A DNA stretch of 64,000 nucleotides from an uncultured Porphyromonadaceae bacterium (GCA_947176605.1 CAMWRH010000007.1:1-64000); one strand, 5' to 3'. Numbered from the stretch's first letter, positions 8,435 to 18,951 are shown. Notes: generated by a model not told the origin, from the letters alone. Numbers and translations are program-made.

Positions 8435-9039
8435 TAGGTTATGGTGCGGGTTTCGGTAATGACGGGGGTGTCGGTCATCGCGATGCGGCTGTCGGGGAAG
8501 GTCATCTTGAGGTCGCGTTTCACCCAGTTGCCATAGGAATCATATTCCATATTGGAATACTCAAGGTTGAAGGGGGGCATTCCGCCGGGGATCATCTCGG
8601 CGAGAGCCGGATCCTTAAGCAGTGGAGTGAGGGTTGATGACACCAGTTTGCCGTCGCGGTATTCGTTGGTGGTGGTGATTGTCATGGCCATCGGTTTGTC
8701 GATTTCCATTACATATTGCGAGCATCGGTTGTCGGCAGAATACTCCACCGTTACCGTCCCGTCGAAATTCGGGTCGTCAATCTTTACCGACACCGGATAC
8801 CCGGCCTCATTATACCGGCAGGATTCATCTTCCATCTGACCGTTGGGCTTGAAGCGCATGTCGACCGTTTCCAAAGTCGGGGCGGATGTGTCAACAGATG
8901 GAGAAGTCTTCACTACCTCCTTGACAGGGCCGTTAAGGCCGAACATGGCCGGGGCATGGTATGTGCGTTCCTCGGCGTGAGCCAAAGAGATGCAGCCTAC
9001 TGAAAGTATTGCTGCCGCCAAAGTCTTAAAGTGTGCCAT
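8428..9039 (-). CDS. Secreted protein of unknown function
   Basis: A 203-residue protein with a cleavable signal (LAAAILSVGCISLAHAEE). The mature part is strand-rich and contains YDSYGNWVKR and RYNEAGYPVSVK, patterns seen in YD-repeat-like periplasmic or surface proteins of Bacteroidetes. No catalytic motif is visible. A TATCTTTG box on the minus strand at 9172-9179 may drive it. It converges on the receptor remnant. Confidence 0.65.
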   Translation of the reverse strand: MAHFKTLAAAILSVGCISLAHAEERTYHAPAMFGLNGPVKEVVKTSPSVDTSAPTLETVDMRFKPNGQMEDESCRYNEAGYPVSVKIDDPNFDGTVTVEYSADNRCSQYVMEIDKPMAMTITTTNEYRDGKLVSSTLTPLLKDPALAEMIPGGMPPFNLEYSNMEYDSYGNWVKRDLKMTFPDSRIAMTDTPVITETRTITYY

Positions 9040-9275
9040 ATGTATTGATGTTTTGGTGTTGTTGCATTAATAGTATGTGTTGAGGTGCCGTTATATAAGT
9101 AGCCAGCTAAGAAATAAATGGTTATTTGTTTCAGAATTTCACATGAGAGAGTTTGTTTCAGTGCGATTCTACAAAGATACTTCGGGTGAAAATCTTTTAG
9201 TTGCATCCTCATCAACTTGGAAAATAAGTTCAAGAACAAACAACAACATATTCTTAGCTGCTACTTATAGAGATG

Positions 9276-10304
9276 TTATTTGACAATTACAGATCCATCT
9301 ATTTCTCTCCATAAAAGCACACTTGCTGGAGCAACATGTAATGATGTGATTAATTGAGACTTGATGTCATTATCAATAGATGTTTGTTCTTCTACGAGAT
9401 TGCAATATTCGCAGCAGAGTACATCAATTTCATCAATTGCCTGTTGGTAGGGTTTATTGGCAACATTCTGAAGACCCTGTTTATATAGCCTAAGAACGTT
9501 ACTCATATACATAGGCATTACGTATGGTGGAATAAAGAAACCAGGGGGGGTTTCTCCTTTATAATAGTAATTAATATTTGAATAGATGTGCTTGCTATAA
9601 TCACTTTTGAAAATAGCTAAATCATCCTCATTAAATACTTGATTGATTGCAGTGGTTGGAATGAGTTTATTTTGTAAATTAATGTATTCTCGAACTACTG
9701 CGTTATGAAATGATGCCATTCTGATCGGATCAGAACTTTGAGGCCTTGCGCTCGTTTTGCGATAAGTTCTCGTGAAGTTGTTTTGATCTGTCAAATAAGA
9801 GTTGCTGTTTAAATAAGTTTTAGCCACAGCTCCTTCAAGAAACAGATATCCGGTTTCGGGATTTGAAGGCAGACCAAATGAAGATGTTATTGATAGCTGT
9901 ATATATGCAGCTAATGAATACAAAGCACCATAGATGCCTGCATAGAGTAGACCATTAGCTAGATTGCCATTGCTTTTGTTTGCATAGTAGCCATAGTTAA
10001 ATCCATTAGCCATTCCATAAGCATCTGCCCAAAGTATAATCACTTGGTTTAAGACATCAATGGCGCTTTGAGGTTGAGCCGTGGATATGTTGGGGAACTC
10101 CTTGGCAAGACTATCATTTAGTGCTGCCATTTTTTGAAGTGAGATAATCTCACTGTCCGATAGTCCATGCCACTCATCGGGAAGTGTCATAGAACTATTT
10201 GCTATTTCAGGCTCATCAGGAATAGCATCATTCCATCCAGAACATGCAGTGAATAGCATGAATACTGTTGGAAATAACAGGTTTATAATTTTAAACTTGC
10301 TCAT
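9276..10304 (-). CDS. Lipoprotein of unknown function
   Basis: A 342-residue protein. The start at 10304 (MSKFKIINLLF) is chosen because a signal with the lipobox LFTACS follows and a promoter lies 26 bases upstream. The mature protein is mostly helical, with many Asn and Tyr and no recognised domain. The gene is clearly richer in A+T than its neighbours, which suggests later acquisition. Confidence 0.7.
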   Translation of the reverse strand: MSKFKIINLLFPTVFMLFTACSGWNDAIPDEPEIANSSMTLPDEWHGLSDSEIISLQKMAALNDSLAKEFPNISTAQPQSAIDVLNQVIILWADAYGMANGFNYGYYANKSNGNLANGLLYAGIYGALYSLAAYIQLSITSSFGLPSNPETGYLFLEGAVAKTYLNSNSYLTDQNNFTRTYRKTSARPQSSDPIRMASFHNAVVREYINLQNKLIPTTAINQVFNEDDLAIFKSDYSKHIYSNINYYYKGETPPGFFIPPYVMPMYMSNVLRLYKQGLQNVANKPYQQAIDEIDVLCCEYCNLVEEQTSIDNDIKSQLITSLHVAPASVLLWREIDGSVIVK

Positions 10305-10329
10305 AATGTTGGGTTTTATGATTCGATTG

Positions 10330-10361
10330 CAAATGTAAAAAAACATTTTTGAATTTCCAAA
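10330..10361 (-). promoter_or_regulatory. Promoter of the 9276-10304 lipoprotein gene
   Basis: The minus strand reads TTTG, 20 bases, TACATTTG, a full consensus match, giving a leader of about 20 bases. Confidence 0.65.
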
Positions 10362-10684
10362 TGGATAAAGTACTTATTAATATATATCAATTATATAATA
10401 ATAATGACTAAAACGGCTAAACATGGTGGTTTTTATATAAAAAAATAGCATTATGCTTCTATTGCAGAGATGTCAATTTGAGAATAGCGTGTTTGAGGTG
10501 TCAGTTTTAAAATTTAAATCGGTAGTAATTTCAAAATAAATTCATCCAGATAATCAACAAAGTTTAAATCCTACTCCAGCGATAAATTGTAGTCACTATA
10601 TTTTTTTATCATTGAAGATAATATCTGGTAGTATGATATAATAATGCATATTGTACGTGTAAAGCAGATCTTGTTAGGTGTATT
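10362..10684. other. AT-rich intergenic region
   Basis: About 320 bases with no gene, RNA signature or clear repeat. It separates the lipoprotein promoter from the GH31 terminator. Confidence 0.6.
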
Positions 10685-10734
10685 TGAGTGGGGATAAAAA
10701 GAAGGTCAGCGCCGCCGGGTGGGGCGCTGACCTT
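10685..10734 (-). terminator. Terminator of the GH31 operon
   Basis: On the minus strand a stem AAGGTCAGCGCC / GGCGCTGACCTT is followed by CTTTTTATCC, a typical intrinsic terminator 21 bases past the GH31 stop codon. Confidence 0.85.
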
Positions 10735-10754
10735 ATGGGTATTGTGGGGGGATA

Positions 10755-13196
10755 TCAGCGGATGGTGAGGGTGGTCACTCCGGGAGGATAGGGGAAGCGG
10801 AGGTGGGCAGTGCGTGTGGCCGCATCGTAGACGTAGCCGTACTGGCGGATAGCCTTGAGCGACTGCGAACGCGGCAGAGCCGTGCCGTTCCACATGATCT
10901 CCTTCGGTGAGGCAATCCCTATTACCGAGAACTCGATCATCTTCCCTTCGGGCATATCCTTGTAGCCACCTTCGGTAGAGATCTTCACCTCGGTGATGCC
11001 GTCCTTGCGCTCACCCTCAAACTTCACCAGGGCATATTCACCCTTCTCAAGTGATTCGGGCGACTTGCGGTCGTCCTCAAACAGAGTGTACTCGCTCTTG
11101 GCATCAGCCGGATAGTAGCGCACGCTAAGATAAGTGGGATCATACTGACCCACATTCTCGATCGGACGCTCATACTGCGGTATGAACGATCCCGCCTTCA
11201 CAAACAGCGGGAGCTCATCGAGCGGAGCCTGCACCGTATAGCTCTTGCCTCCGGCATAGCGCTTGGCAGGATTCCACCATGAAATCCATTCCCCTTCGGG
11301 GAAGAGGACCGTGCGGCTGCGGGCACCCTGCGTCATGACGGGAGCCACGAGCACCTCGTCGCCCCAGAGATACTCATCATCAAGCAGCGAGAAGTCAATC
11401 TCCGGATTGGCGCCACGGAAATTGAGCGGGCGTGCCAGCGGCAGACCGTAGCGGGAGTTCTCGTAGGCAAGCGTATAGTTGTAGGGGAGCCACTCGTAGC
11501 GCATATTGATGTAGCGCTTAAGTATCTTCTCCTGTTCGGGATAATGGTAGGGTTCGGGCTTAACAGTGGCATGTGTGCGGAGCGTGGGGGTGAACACACC
11601 CATTTCCAGCCAGCGCACATAAAGCTCCGGATCTACGGGATTCTTCTGATCGACCGCGAAACCGCCTATGTCGGAACTCATGTATCCAAGACCCGACATA
11701 CCGGAATTGACCATCAGATTGACCTGCGGACCCAGGCCGCCCCAGGAGCGCGACACGTCGGTGGTCCAGGGCACTACGGCGTAGCGCTGCAGACCGGCGG
11801 TGCCGCCGCGCATCAGCAGAATCGGACGCATGTCGGGATAATCCTGACGCAGACCCTCGTAGATGAGGCGCGACCATTCATTGCCGTATACATTGTGATA
11901 CTGCGTGGCTGTCTGGCCGTTGGCGTGCACCATCGATTCGGGATGCACCTCCGGTTCGCCCAGATCGCCCCACCAGCCCGACAGACCGTCCTGCGTCAGG
12001 TCGCGCAGACGGCTCCAGAGCCAGTCGCGGGTCTCGGGATTGCTGACATCGAGCATACCGGCATCGCCTACCCAGGTCTCCACATCGTGGGTCTTCCCGT
12101 CGGCATCGCGCACGAGCATCGAGCGCTCGGAGAGGAAGTTATAGTTGTCGATGGCACCGTTCTTATTGATATACGGCTGCGAGATGACCACCATATTTAC
12201 CCCCTTGTCCTTCAGATCGCTGAGCATCTGACGGTGGTCGGGCCACTGGGAGGGTTCCCATTCAAGGCGCCCCATATCCTTCTCCACGCCATACCAGTAG
12301 AGGTCGAGCACGATGCCGTCGAGCGGATAGCCTCGGGTCTTGAGCGAGTCGACCACACCGAGCGTCTCCTGCTGCGTGCGGTAACCGTATTTTGACGTGA
12401 TGTACCCCAGACTCCAGAACGGGGGGAGTGGCTGGCGGCCGGTCAGTTCGGAATAATTCGACACCACCCCGGCCAGGTTGCCGGCCGGAGAATTTATGAA
12501 ATAATACGACAGCGCCCTCGGGGTGTCGGAGGTATATACGATCGTATCGCCAAGAGCCAGAGAAGCCTTGTTATAGTCATCGAAGAGTATGCCGAATCCC
12601 TTGTCGGATGCGAAATATGGCACCGAGATACCCATCTGCGATATGCGCGGGTCACCCTTCGTGTAGCCGTAGTTCTGGCGGTTGTACATCGTCAGCGAGT
12701 CGCCGTTGAGGCTCAGACGGTGGCCGCGTTCGCCGGCGCCGTAGAGGCGTCCGGCCTTCGAGCCGTCGAAACTGACGCTTTTCACGGTGCCGGAATTGTC
12801 GACACCTCCGGTTTCGGTCAGGATTTCGCGACCGGCGGCATCAAGGAAACTGACGGCGCCCGTGGCTCGGTCCACGCGCACCTGCACCGAGCGGCTCATC
12901 AGCGCGGCCCATTGCGGAGTGATCACCTCCACCACCTCATCCGAAGCGGCGGGCTGCATCACAGCCGACTGAGAGGGGAAATAGCGGGTGGCGGCAGTAT
13001 CGGCCGGGAGCACCGTCACACGGAAAATATCATTCGAATAGGGTGTCACCATCACCTCCCCCTTCGGGGTGGCCACATGCATCGAGCCGTCGGGACGGCG
13101 TGTCACCTCGCCCTCCTTCAGGGCACCATGGGCAGAAAGCAGAGATGCTCCGGCAGCCAGAGCGAGGGCTGCCGGAAGTATCAGTGTATGTCTCAT
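10755..13196 (-). CDS. Glycoside hydrolase family 31 enzyme
   Basis: An 813-residue secreted enzyme with a signal peptide (LALAAGASLLSAHG). An N-terminal beta-sandwich precedes a TIM barrel with VLDLYWYGVEKDMG, WWGDLGEPE (about residue 410, corresponding to the family's catalytic aspartate region) and MSSDIGGF. The end resembles the DUF5110 C-terminal domain. GH31 members are alpha-glucosidases, alpha-xylosidases or related transglycosidases; the substrate cannot be read here. Its ATG overlaps the stop of the upstream dehydrogenase gene by four bases (ATGA), so the two are translationally coupled. Confidence 0.92.
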   Translation of the reverse strand: MRHTLILPAALALAAGASLLSAHGALKEGEVTRRPDGSMHVATPKGEVMVTPYSNDIFRVTVLPADTAATRYFPSQSAVMQPAASDEVVEVITPQWAALMSRSVQVRVDRATGAVSFLDAAGREILTETGGVDNSGTVKSVSFDGSKAGRLYGAGERGHRLSLNGDSLTMYNRQNYGYTKGDPRISQMGISVPYFASDKGFGILFDDYNKASLALGDTIVYTSDTPRALSYYFINSPAGNLAGVVSNYSELTGRQPLPPFWSLGYITSKYGYRTQQETLGVVDSLKTRGYPLDGIVLDLYWYGVEKDMGRLEWEPSQWPDHRQMLSDLKDKGVNMVVISQPYINKNGAIDNYNFLSERSMLVRDADGKTHDVETWVGDAGMLDVSNPETRDWLWSRLRDLTQDGLSGWWGDLGEPEVHPESMVHANGQTATQYHNVYGNEWSRLIYEGLRQDYPDMRPILLMRGGTAGLQRYAVVPWTTDVSRSWGGLGPQVNLMVNSGMSGLGYMSSDIGGFAVDQKNPVDPELYVRWLEMGVFTPTLRTHATVKPEPYHYPEQEKILKRYINMRYEWLPYNYTLAYENSRYGLPLARPLNFRGANPEIDFSLLDDEYLWGDEVLVAPVMTQGARSRTVLFPEGEWISWWNPAKRYAGGKSYTVQAPLDELPLFVKAGSFIPQYERPIENVGQYDPTYLSVRYYPADAKSEYTLFEDDRKSPESLEKGEYALVKFEGERKDGITEVKISTEGGYKDMPEGKMIEFSVIGIASPKEIMWNGTALPRSQSLKAIRQYGYVYDAATRTAHLRFPYPPGVTTLTIR

Positions 13197-14398
13197 TTGT
13201 CGTTGAATTCGATGTCTTCGTCAATAATCACATGCCAGGGAAGTCCGGACACGGCAAGTTTCTCCAGGAACGGGTCGGGATTGAACTCCTCCACATTGTG
13301 CACGCCGGGCATCACCCACTGGCCGGTCAGGAACATATAGGCGCCCACCATGGCCGGAACGCCGGTGGTGTAGCTTACGGCCTGTGCGCCGGTCTCGCGA
13401 TAGGCTTCCTGGTGCGAGCAGTTGTTGTAGATGTAATATGTGGATTCCTTCCCTTCCTTGTCGAGGCCGGAGATGCGGCAGCCGATGGAAGTCTCGCCGG
13501 TATAGTTCTCTCCAAGCGAGCCGGGGTCGGGGAGCACGGCCTTCAGGAACTGGATCGGGATTATCTCCTTACCCTCGTACATCACCGGATCGATGCGGGC
13601 CATACCTATATCCTGGATCACGCGCAGGTGAGTGAGGTATTCCTGTCCGAAAGTCATCCAGAAGCGGGCACGCTTGATTGTGGGGAAATTCTGCACCAGC
13701 GACTCCAGCTCCTCATGATAGAGCAGATAGCTTTCGCGCTCGCCGATGTTGGGGTAGTTGAGGGGGCGGTGGATTTCGAGGTTTTCGGTCTCCACCCACT
13801 TGCCGTCCTGCCAGTACTTACCCTTCTGGGTGATTTCGCGGATATTGATTTCGGGGTTGAAATTGGTGGCGAAAGCCTTGCCGTGGTTGCCGGCGTTGCA
13901 GTCCACGATATCAAGATACTCCATCTTCGAGAAATGGTGCTTTGCGGCATAAGCCACAAACACCGCCGACACGCCCGGGTCGAATCCGCACCCCAGGATA
14001 GCCGTCAGCCCGGCCTTCTCAAAGCGCTCGCGGTATGCCCACTGCCATGAATACTCGAAATGGGCCTCATCCTTCGGCTCATAGTTGGCGGTATCGAGAT
14101 AATTGACACCGCACTGCAGGCAGGCCTCCATGATGGTGAGGTCCTGATAGGGGAGGGCCACATTGATGCAGATATCGGGTTTATGGCGATTGAAAAGCTC
14201 CACGATCTGCTCCACATAGTCGGCATCCACCTGGTCGGTGATGATATTCTTCGCGCCGATCTTCTCCACGAGACGGTCGCACTTCTCCTTACGGCGGGAG
14301 GCCAGCACGATTTCAGTGAAGACCTCCGGATTCTGGGCGCACTTGGCGGCCACAACGCTGCCGACACCGCCGGCACCGATAATCAAGACTTTTCCCAT
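13193..14398 (-). CDS. Carboxynorspermidine dehydrogenase (saccharopine dehydrogenase family)
   Basis: A 401-residue protein starting at 14398 with MGKVLIIGAGGVGSVVAAK, a Rossmann NAD(P)-binding loop. The stretches DICINVALPYQDL, NYLDTANYEP and GCGFDPGVS are typical of the carboxynorspermidine branch rather than lysine-pathway enzymes. It would reduce the Schiff base of aspartate semialdehyde with a diamine, a step of the alternative spermidine route; the decarboxylase partner is not nearby. A near-consensus -7 box (TAAATTCG) is at 14491-14498 on the minus strand. Confidence 0.88.
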   Translation of the reverse strand: MGKVLIIGAGGVGSVVAAKCAQNPEVFTEIVLASRRKEKCDRLVEKIGAKNIITDQVDADYVEQIVELFNRHKPDICINVALPYQDLTIMEACLQCGVNYLDTANYEPKDEAHFEYSWQWAYRERFEKAGLTAILGCGFDPGVSAVFVAYAAKHHFSKMEYLDIVDCNAGNHGKAFATNFNPEINIREITQKGKYWQDGKWVETENLEIHRPLNYPNIGERESYLLYHEELESLVQNFPTIKRARFWMTFGQEYLTHLRVIQDIGMARIDPVMYEGKEIIPIQFLKAVLPDPGSLGENYTGETSIGCRISGLDKEGKESTYYIYNNCSHQEAYRETGAQAVSYTTGVPAMVGAYMFLTGQWVMPGVHNVEEFNPDPFLEKLAVSGLPWHVIIDEDIEFNDK

Positions 14399-14615
14399 TA
14401 TTTCAATAATTGATTTGTCGTAAATAAAGTCACTTGCCACGGCGCGACCGCCCCTTTCGGGGTGAGGTGGCCGCGGTATAGTTCAATTTGCGAATTTACA
14501 AAAAAAAAATGAGAAAAGCCTGCTTATTCATTGCCATAGGGTTAAATCCGGGTTAAATATTGTAGATACCGGGGCGGGGAGGGGAACGATAACCGCTCCT
14601 CCTCGCAGCCCGGCG

Positions 14616-15668
14616 CTACCTCACCGAGGTCCTCGCAGCAGCCTGAGGCGCCGTGCGGCGTGAGAGCAGGATGTAGGCTATCGTGAACAGGCCGAGCAGT
14701 ATGAGCATCACCGTCTGGCCGCTCCACTGGAGCATCGAGAAGGCCGTGCCCTGCGCCTCGCTCACGCCGTAGAGGGCGAGGCCGAACATTATGGCGATGT
14801 TCCAGGGGCCGAGGCCGCCGTTGCTGGGTATCCCCATGGCGATCGAACTCAGCACGAAGGCCACCAGGCAGGGGAGCAGTCCGAATCCCAATCCGGCTGT
14901 CGCGCAAAGCTCACGTGTGAACGGGAAGGCATAGAATGCCACATACAGTTGCATGTAATAGCAACCCCACAGCAGCAGCGACAGGATGATGAACGCCGAG
15001 CGGTGGCGCATATTCAGCACCGAGGCGAATCCCTGCCACAGTTCGAGTCCCCATTGCCGCAGGCGGCTTACGAAGCGTGTGCCGCGCCAGCGGCGGTAGG
15101 CGGCGGCCATAAGCAGCAGGGCGGCCGCAAGAGCCACCCATAGCCAGGGGGAGGAGAGGAGGGCGAGCATGTCGCGCCCTACGGGATAGCGTTCGAGAAA
15201 GGCGTCGATGGCCGGGCGTGCCAGCACAAGGGTAAGCAGAAAGAGGAGCAGCACGCTGAAGGAGTCGGCCAGGCGGTCGGATACCATCGAGCCGATCACG
15301 GTGGTGAGCTGCGCCTTCTGCCGCTTGGCGATATAGGTGCATCGCCAGATGTCGCCAAGTCGCGGGAAGATGATATTGAGCGCATAGCATCCGAAGATGG
15401 AGCAGCACAGAGCCATATACGGAGGGCGGATGCCGAGGGCGTTGAGCTGGAGCTGCCAGCGCCGTGCGCGGATCATGTGGGATACTATCGAGAGTCCCAT
15501 CGCGCAGAGAATCCAGCTGTAGTCCACGCCGGTGCGTATGATGCGCATCATGTCGGCGAAATTGACCTTGCTGAAGAGATACCACAGCAGCGCCACCGTC
15601 AGGCCTGCGGCCAGACTCCAGCGCAGCGCGCCGGAAAGCAGCTTTCGGGTTTTCGGAGAAATCGGCAT
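14616..15668 (-). CDS. YbhN/lysylphosphatidylglycerol-synthase-like membrane protein
   Basis: A 350-residue integral membrane protein with about eight hydrophobic segments. RARRWQLQLNALG, FPRLGDIWRC and SDRLADSFSVL are typical of the UPF0104/LPG-synthase transmembrane family. It lacks the catalytic aminoacyl-transfer domain of MprF. Family members are thought to move or handle lipids; the exact role is unknown. It follows secDF on the same strand but is separated from it by two hairpins. Confidence 0.85.
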   Translation of the reverse strand: MPISPKTRKLLSGALRWSLAAGLTVALLWYLFSKVNFADMMRIIRTGVDYSWILCAMGLSIVSHMIRARRWQLQLNALGIRPPYMALCCSIFGCYALNIIFPRLGDIWRCTYIAKRQKAQLTTVIGSMVSDRLADSFSVLLLFLLTLVLARPAIDAFLERYPVGRDMLALLSSPWLWVALAAALLLMAAAYRRWRGTRFVSRLRQWGLELWQGFASVLNMRHRSAFIILSLLLWGCYYMQLYVAFYAFPFTRELCATAGLGFGLLPCLVAFVLSSIAMGIPSNGGLGPWNIAIMFGLALYGVSEAQGTAFSMLQWSGQTVMLILLGLFTIAYILLSRRTAPQAAARTSVR

Positions 15669-15690
15669 ATGGATAAAGTCTTATAAAGAT

Positions 15691-15777
15691 ACCGCCTGCC
15701 CGATCCGGAGCCGGATGGCGGGCAGGCGGTGGTGTATAAGGGAGATGAGTCATCTCCGGCGCTTAAGTCCGGAGATG
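15691..15777 (-). terminator. Double hairpin between secDF and the YbhN-like gene
   Basis: Two stems lie in the gap: CATCTCCGG / CCGGAGATG at 15751-15777 and ACCGCCTGCCCG / CGGGCAGGCGGT at 15691-15730. The second is followed on the minus strand by ATCTTTATAAG. They probably end or attenuate secDF transcription. Confidence 0.65.
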
Positions 15778-15804
15778 CCCGGGTATGGTGTCACGTAGAG
15801 GTGA

Positions 15805-18777
15805 TCAGTTGAAGCGGCGGTTGCCCTGCAGCGCGGGTTTCCCCTCGGCTGCGGCAGTCTGCTTCTTCTGACCGCGGCGCAGGATGGCCCATGCCACGGG
15901 AGCGGCGCAGAAGAGTGTGCAGAATGTGCCCACAACAACACCGAAGATCATTGCAAACGTGAAGGAGCGGATCGTGTCGCCACCGAGGAAGAAGATGCAG
16001 AGGAGCACCAGCAGAGTCGAGAACGAAGTCATCACCGTACGTGAGAGGGTCGTGTTGAGACTCTTGTTGATGGTCAGGAAGCGGTCTTCCTTCGGATATA
16101 CCTTCATCATCTCGCGCACGCGGTCGAATACCACCACCGTATCGTTGATCTGATAACCGATGATGGTCAGCACGGCGGCGATGAACGACTGGTCAATCTC
16201 CATCGAGAAGGGGAAGAAGCCCCAGCAGATGGAGTAGAAGCCGATGATGAGGAATGCCGTAAGGGCCACGGCGCATACCGCACCTACGGAGAAGGCGATG
16301 TTGCGGAAACGCAGCAGGATGTAGAGGAACATGCAGACAAGCGCGATTCCCACAGCCCAGTATGCGTCGGCACGCATGTCGTCGGCCACGCTCGGACCCA
16401 CCTTCTGGATCGAGATGATACCGTTGTTCTCGTCGGCCACGCGGAATGCGTTGATGTCCATCGTCTTGCCCGAAGCGTCGGTGAGTTCGGACTGGAGGTT
16501 CTTGTAGAGGATGTCGGTGATCTCGTTCTCTACACCTTCGCTTTCATCAGCGATCTTGTAGTTGGTAGAGATACGCACCTTCGAGGGGCCGTCGATGGTG
16601 ATTACATTCACCGAAACGGTCTTGTCGTCGGCGGCAGTCTGGAATGCGTCAAGCAGTTTTGCCTCCACATCCTTCGGATTCACATCCTTGGCGAGCTGCA
16701 CCACATAGTTGCGGCCACCGGAGAAGTCGATACCCTGGTTCATACCGCGGATGGCGAGCGAAGCGATTGAGATCACGATAAGGGCGAGCCATACCACAGA
16801 GGCCACCTTCGTCTTGCCGAGGAAGTTGATCTTCGTGTCGGTGAGGAAGTTGCGGCTAAGGCCGGTAGAGAAGGTCATGCCGGAGCAGCGGCCGTTCTTT
16901 GTGATGAGTTCGAAGGCTATGCGTGTCAGGAATACTGCTGTAAAGAACGAGCAGACCAGACCGATGATAAGCGTCGTAGCGAAGCCCTTGATCGGGCCCG
17001 AACCGAAGATAAGCAGGATCACGCCGGTGATGACCGAAGTGAGGTTGGAGTCGAAGATGGCCGAGAAGGCATTCGAGTAACCCTCCGCGATGGCCTGACG
17101 GAGCTTCTTGCCCGATTTGAGTTCCTCCTTGGTGCGCTCGAAGATAAGCACATTGGCGTCGACGGCCATACCCAGGGCGAGCACGATACCGGCGATACCC
17201 GACAGTGTGAGCACAGCCTGGAGCGAAGCGAGGATACCGAGAGTGAAGAAGAGGTTGAGGATCAGACCTACGTTGGCCACCAGACCGGGCACCACGCCGT
17301 AGATGCAGATCATGAAGATCATCAGCAGCACCAGAGCCACGATAAACGAGATGAAGCCCTGCTGGATGGCCTCGGCGCCGAGCGACGGACCGATCACATT
17401 GTTGCTCACCACCTTCACCTGGGCCGACATCTTGCCCGACTTAAGCACGTTGGCAAGGTCGTTGGCCTCTTCGGGGGTGAAATTACCGGTGATTTCAGAA
17501 GAGCCGCCGGTGATTTCGTTGTTGACGTTGGGGTAGGAATACACATGGTTGTCGAGCACGATGGCGATCGGGCGGCCGATGTTGTTGCGGGTCAGAGTGG
17601 CCCATTCGCGTGCGCCGCGGTCGTTCATGCGCATGTTGACCACATTGCCGCGCATGTTGTCGTACTCGGAGTTGGCCGAAGTCACGGCGTCACCCTCGAG
17701 GGCTGCCTCACCCTTCAGGGCGATAAGCTGCCAGTAGGGGGTGGTGCGGTATTCCTTGTCGTTTTTCTTGATGGGGTTGCCCTGGGCGTCGGTCAGCGGG
17801 ATTTCCACCGGCTTCACTTCCCATACGAGCGAGAGGTCGCTGGGGAGCTTCGACTTGGCGAGCGGAGAAGCGAAGATGCTGTCCACGAGCGCCTGATTGG
17901 CCGGAGATACCAGACCCACCACCGGGCTGCCCTCACGCTGGCGGCCGCCGAGCAGAGCTATCACATTGGTATGGTTGATGGTGTCCTGTGCTGCGTAAGC
18001 CTCAGCGAAAGCGGCCAGTTCGGGGAGGATTTCATTGTAATTGTATACCTCATAGAACTCCAGATTGGCCGACGACTTAAGCAGGTCGGTCACACGCTCC
18101 GGCTCCTTCACACCCGGGAGCTCGAGCAGGATCTGACCTGTCTTGTCCTGAAGCTTCTGGATGTTGGGCGCCACCACGCCAAACTGGTCGATACGGGTGC
18201 GGAAGATATTGAAAGCGGCATCCACCTGGCTTTCCACCTGGCTGTTGAGAGCGGCGGTCACTTCCGAATTGGATGAAGAATTCTTGAGTTTACCGAGATA
18301 TTCACCTTCGCGAGTGAAGAGCGAGGCCATGGTGCCGGGCTGGAAATTGGCGGCCACCTTCTGCACGAAATCCTTATCGGCAGCCTTGGCGCCATTCTTC
18401 TCGGCGGCAGCGATGGCGGCATTTACCTGCTTGAGAGCGGCTTCGCCGTTGGCATACTGACGGAGAATGTCGGGCACAGAGATTTCGAGCACCACGTTCA
18501 TGCCCCCCTTGAGGTCAAGACCGAGGCCGATCTCATTCTTGCGCACCTGATTGTAGGTGTAGCCGAGATAGACTTTCTCTTTGTCGATAGAGTCGTTGAA
18601 TTGCTTCAGACTTTGCTTGTAGACGTCGTTGGTGACGTCCGAGGTGCCCGCTGCCTTGGCTGCGAACTCACGCGCCTGCTTTTCGTAATGAGAGGTCACG
18701 AAAGAGAAGCTGATGTAGAATCCGCAGATAAGAATCAGGAGCACTGCGATGGTGCTGATAAACCCTTTGTTCTGCAT
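15805..18777 (-). CDS. secDF: Protein translocase SecD-SecF fusion
   Basis: A 990-residue protein. The SecD half begins with a membrane anchor, then GLGLDLKGGMNVVLEIS and the large periplasmic region, then six transmembrane segments with ALGMAVDANVLIFERTKEEL. The SecF half starts near residue 640 with GIDFSGGRNYVVQL and ends with GYQINDTVVVFDRVRE. The fused protein uses the proton gradient to help export through SecYEG. Fusion of the two is usual in Bacteroidetes. A -7 box (TATATTTG on the minus strand, 18913-18920) lies upstream without a clear -33 partner. Confidence 0.97.
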   Translation of the reverse strand: MQNKGFISTIAVLLILICGFYISFSFVTSHYEKQAREFAAKAAGTSDVTNDVYKQSLKQFNDSIDKEKVYLGYTYNQVRKNEIGLGLDLKGGMNVVLEISVPDILRQYANGEAALKQVNAAIAAAEKNGAKAADKDFVQKVAANFQPGTMASLFTREGEYLGKLKNSSSNSEVTAALNSQVESQVDAAFNIFRTRIDQFGVVAPNIQKLQDKTGQILLELPGVKEPERVTDLLKSSANLEFYEVYNYNEILPELAAFAEAYAAQDTINHTNVIALLGGRQREGSPVVGLVSPANQALVDSIFASPLAKSKLPSDLSLVWEVKPVEIPLTDAQGNPIKKNDKEYRTTPYWQLIALKGEAALEGDAVTSANSEYDNMRGNVVNMRMNDRGAREWATLTRNNIGRPIAIVLDNHVYSYPNVNNEITGGSSEITGNFTPEEANDLANVLKSGKMSAQVKVVSNNVIGPSLGAEAIQQGFISFIVALVLLMIFMICIYGVVPGLVANVGLILNLFFTLGILASLQAVLTLSGIAGIVLALGMAVDANVLIFERTKEELKSGKKLRQAIAEGYSNAFSAIFDSNLTSVITGVILLIFGSGPIKGFATTLIIGLVCSFFTAVFLTRIAFELITKNGRCSGMTFSTGLSRNFLTDTKINFLGKTKVASVVWLALIVISIASLAIRGMNQGIDFSGGRNYVVQLAKDVNPKDVEAKLLDAFQTAADDKTVSVNVITIDGPSKVRISTNYKIADESEGVENEITDILYKNLQSELTDASGKTMDINAFRVADENNGIISIQKVGPSVADDMRADAYWAVGIALVCMFLYILLRFRNIAFSVGAVCAVALTAFLIIGFYSICWGFFPFSMEIDQSFIAAVLTIIGYQINDTVVVFDRVREMMKVYPKEDRFLTINKSLNTTLSRTVMTSFSTLLVLLCIFFLGGDTIRSFTFAMIFGVVVGTFCTLFCAAPVAWAILRRGQKKQTAAAEGKPALQGNRRFN

Positions 18778-18951
18778 TGTGAAGTTAAGTTGTTATATAT
18801 GTTTTAATTTTTCTCTTGAGTCGCCATTTCCGGCAGGTGCCGAAGCCTCTTTGGACCGGGTTGCGGCATGTTGCCGCGACACACTCCGGGGAGGGTATGG
18901 CGTTTCAACCTGCAAATATAGTGCAAATTTTTCAGCTGATAAAGAGTAAAG

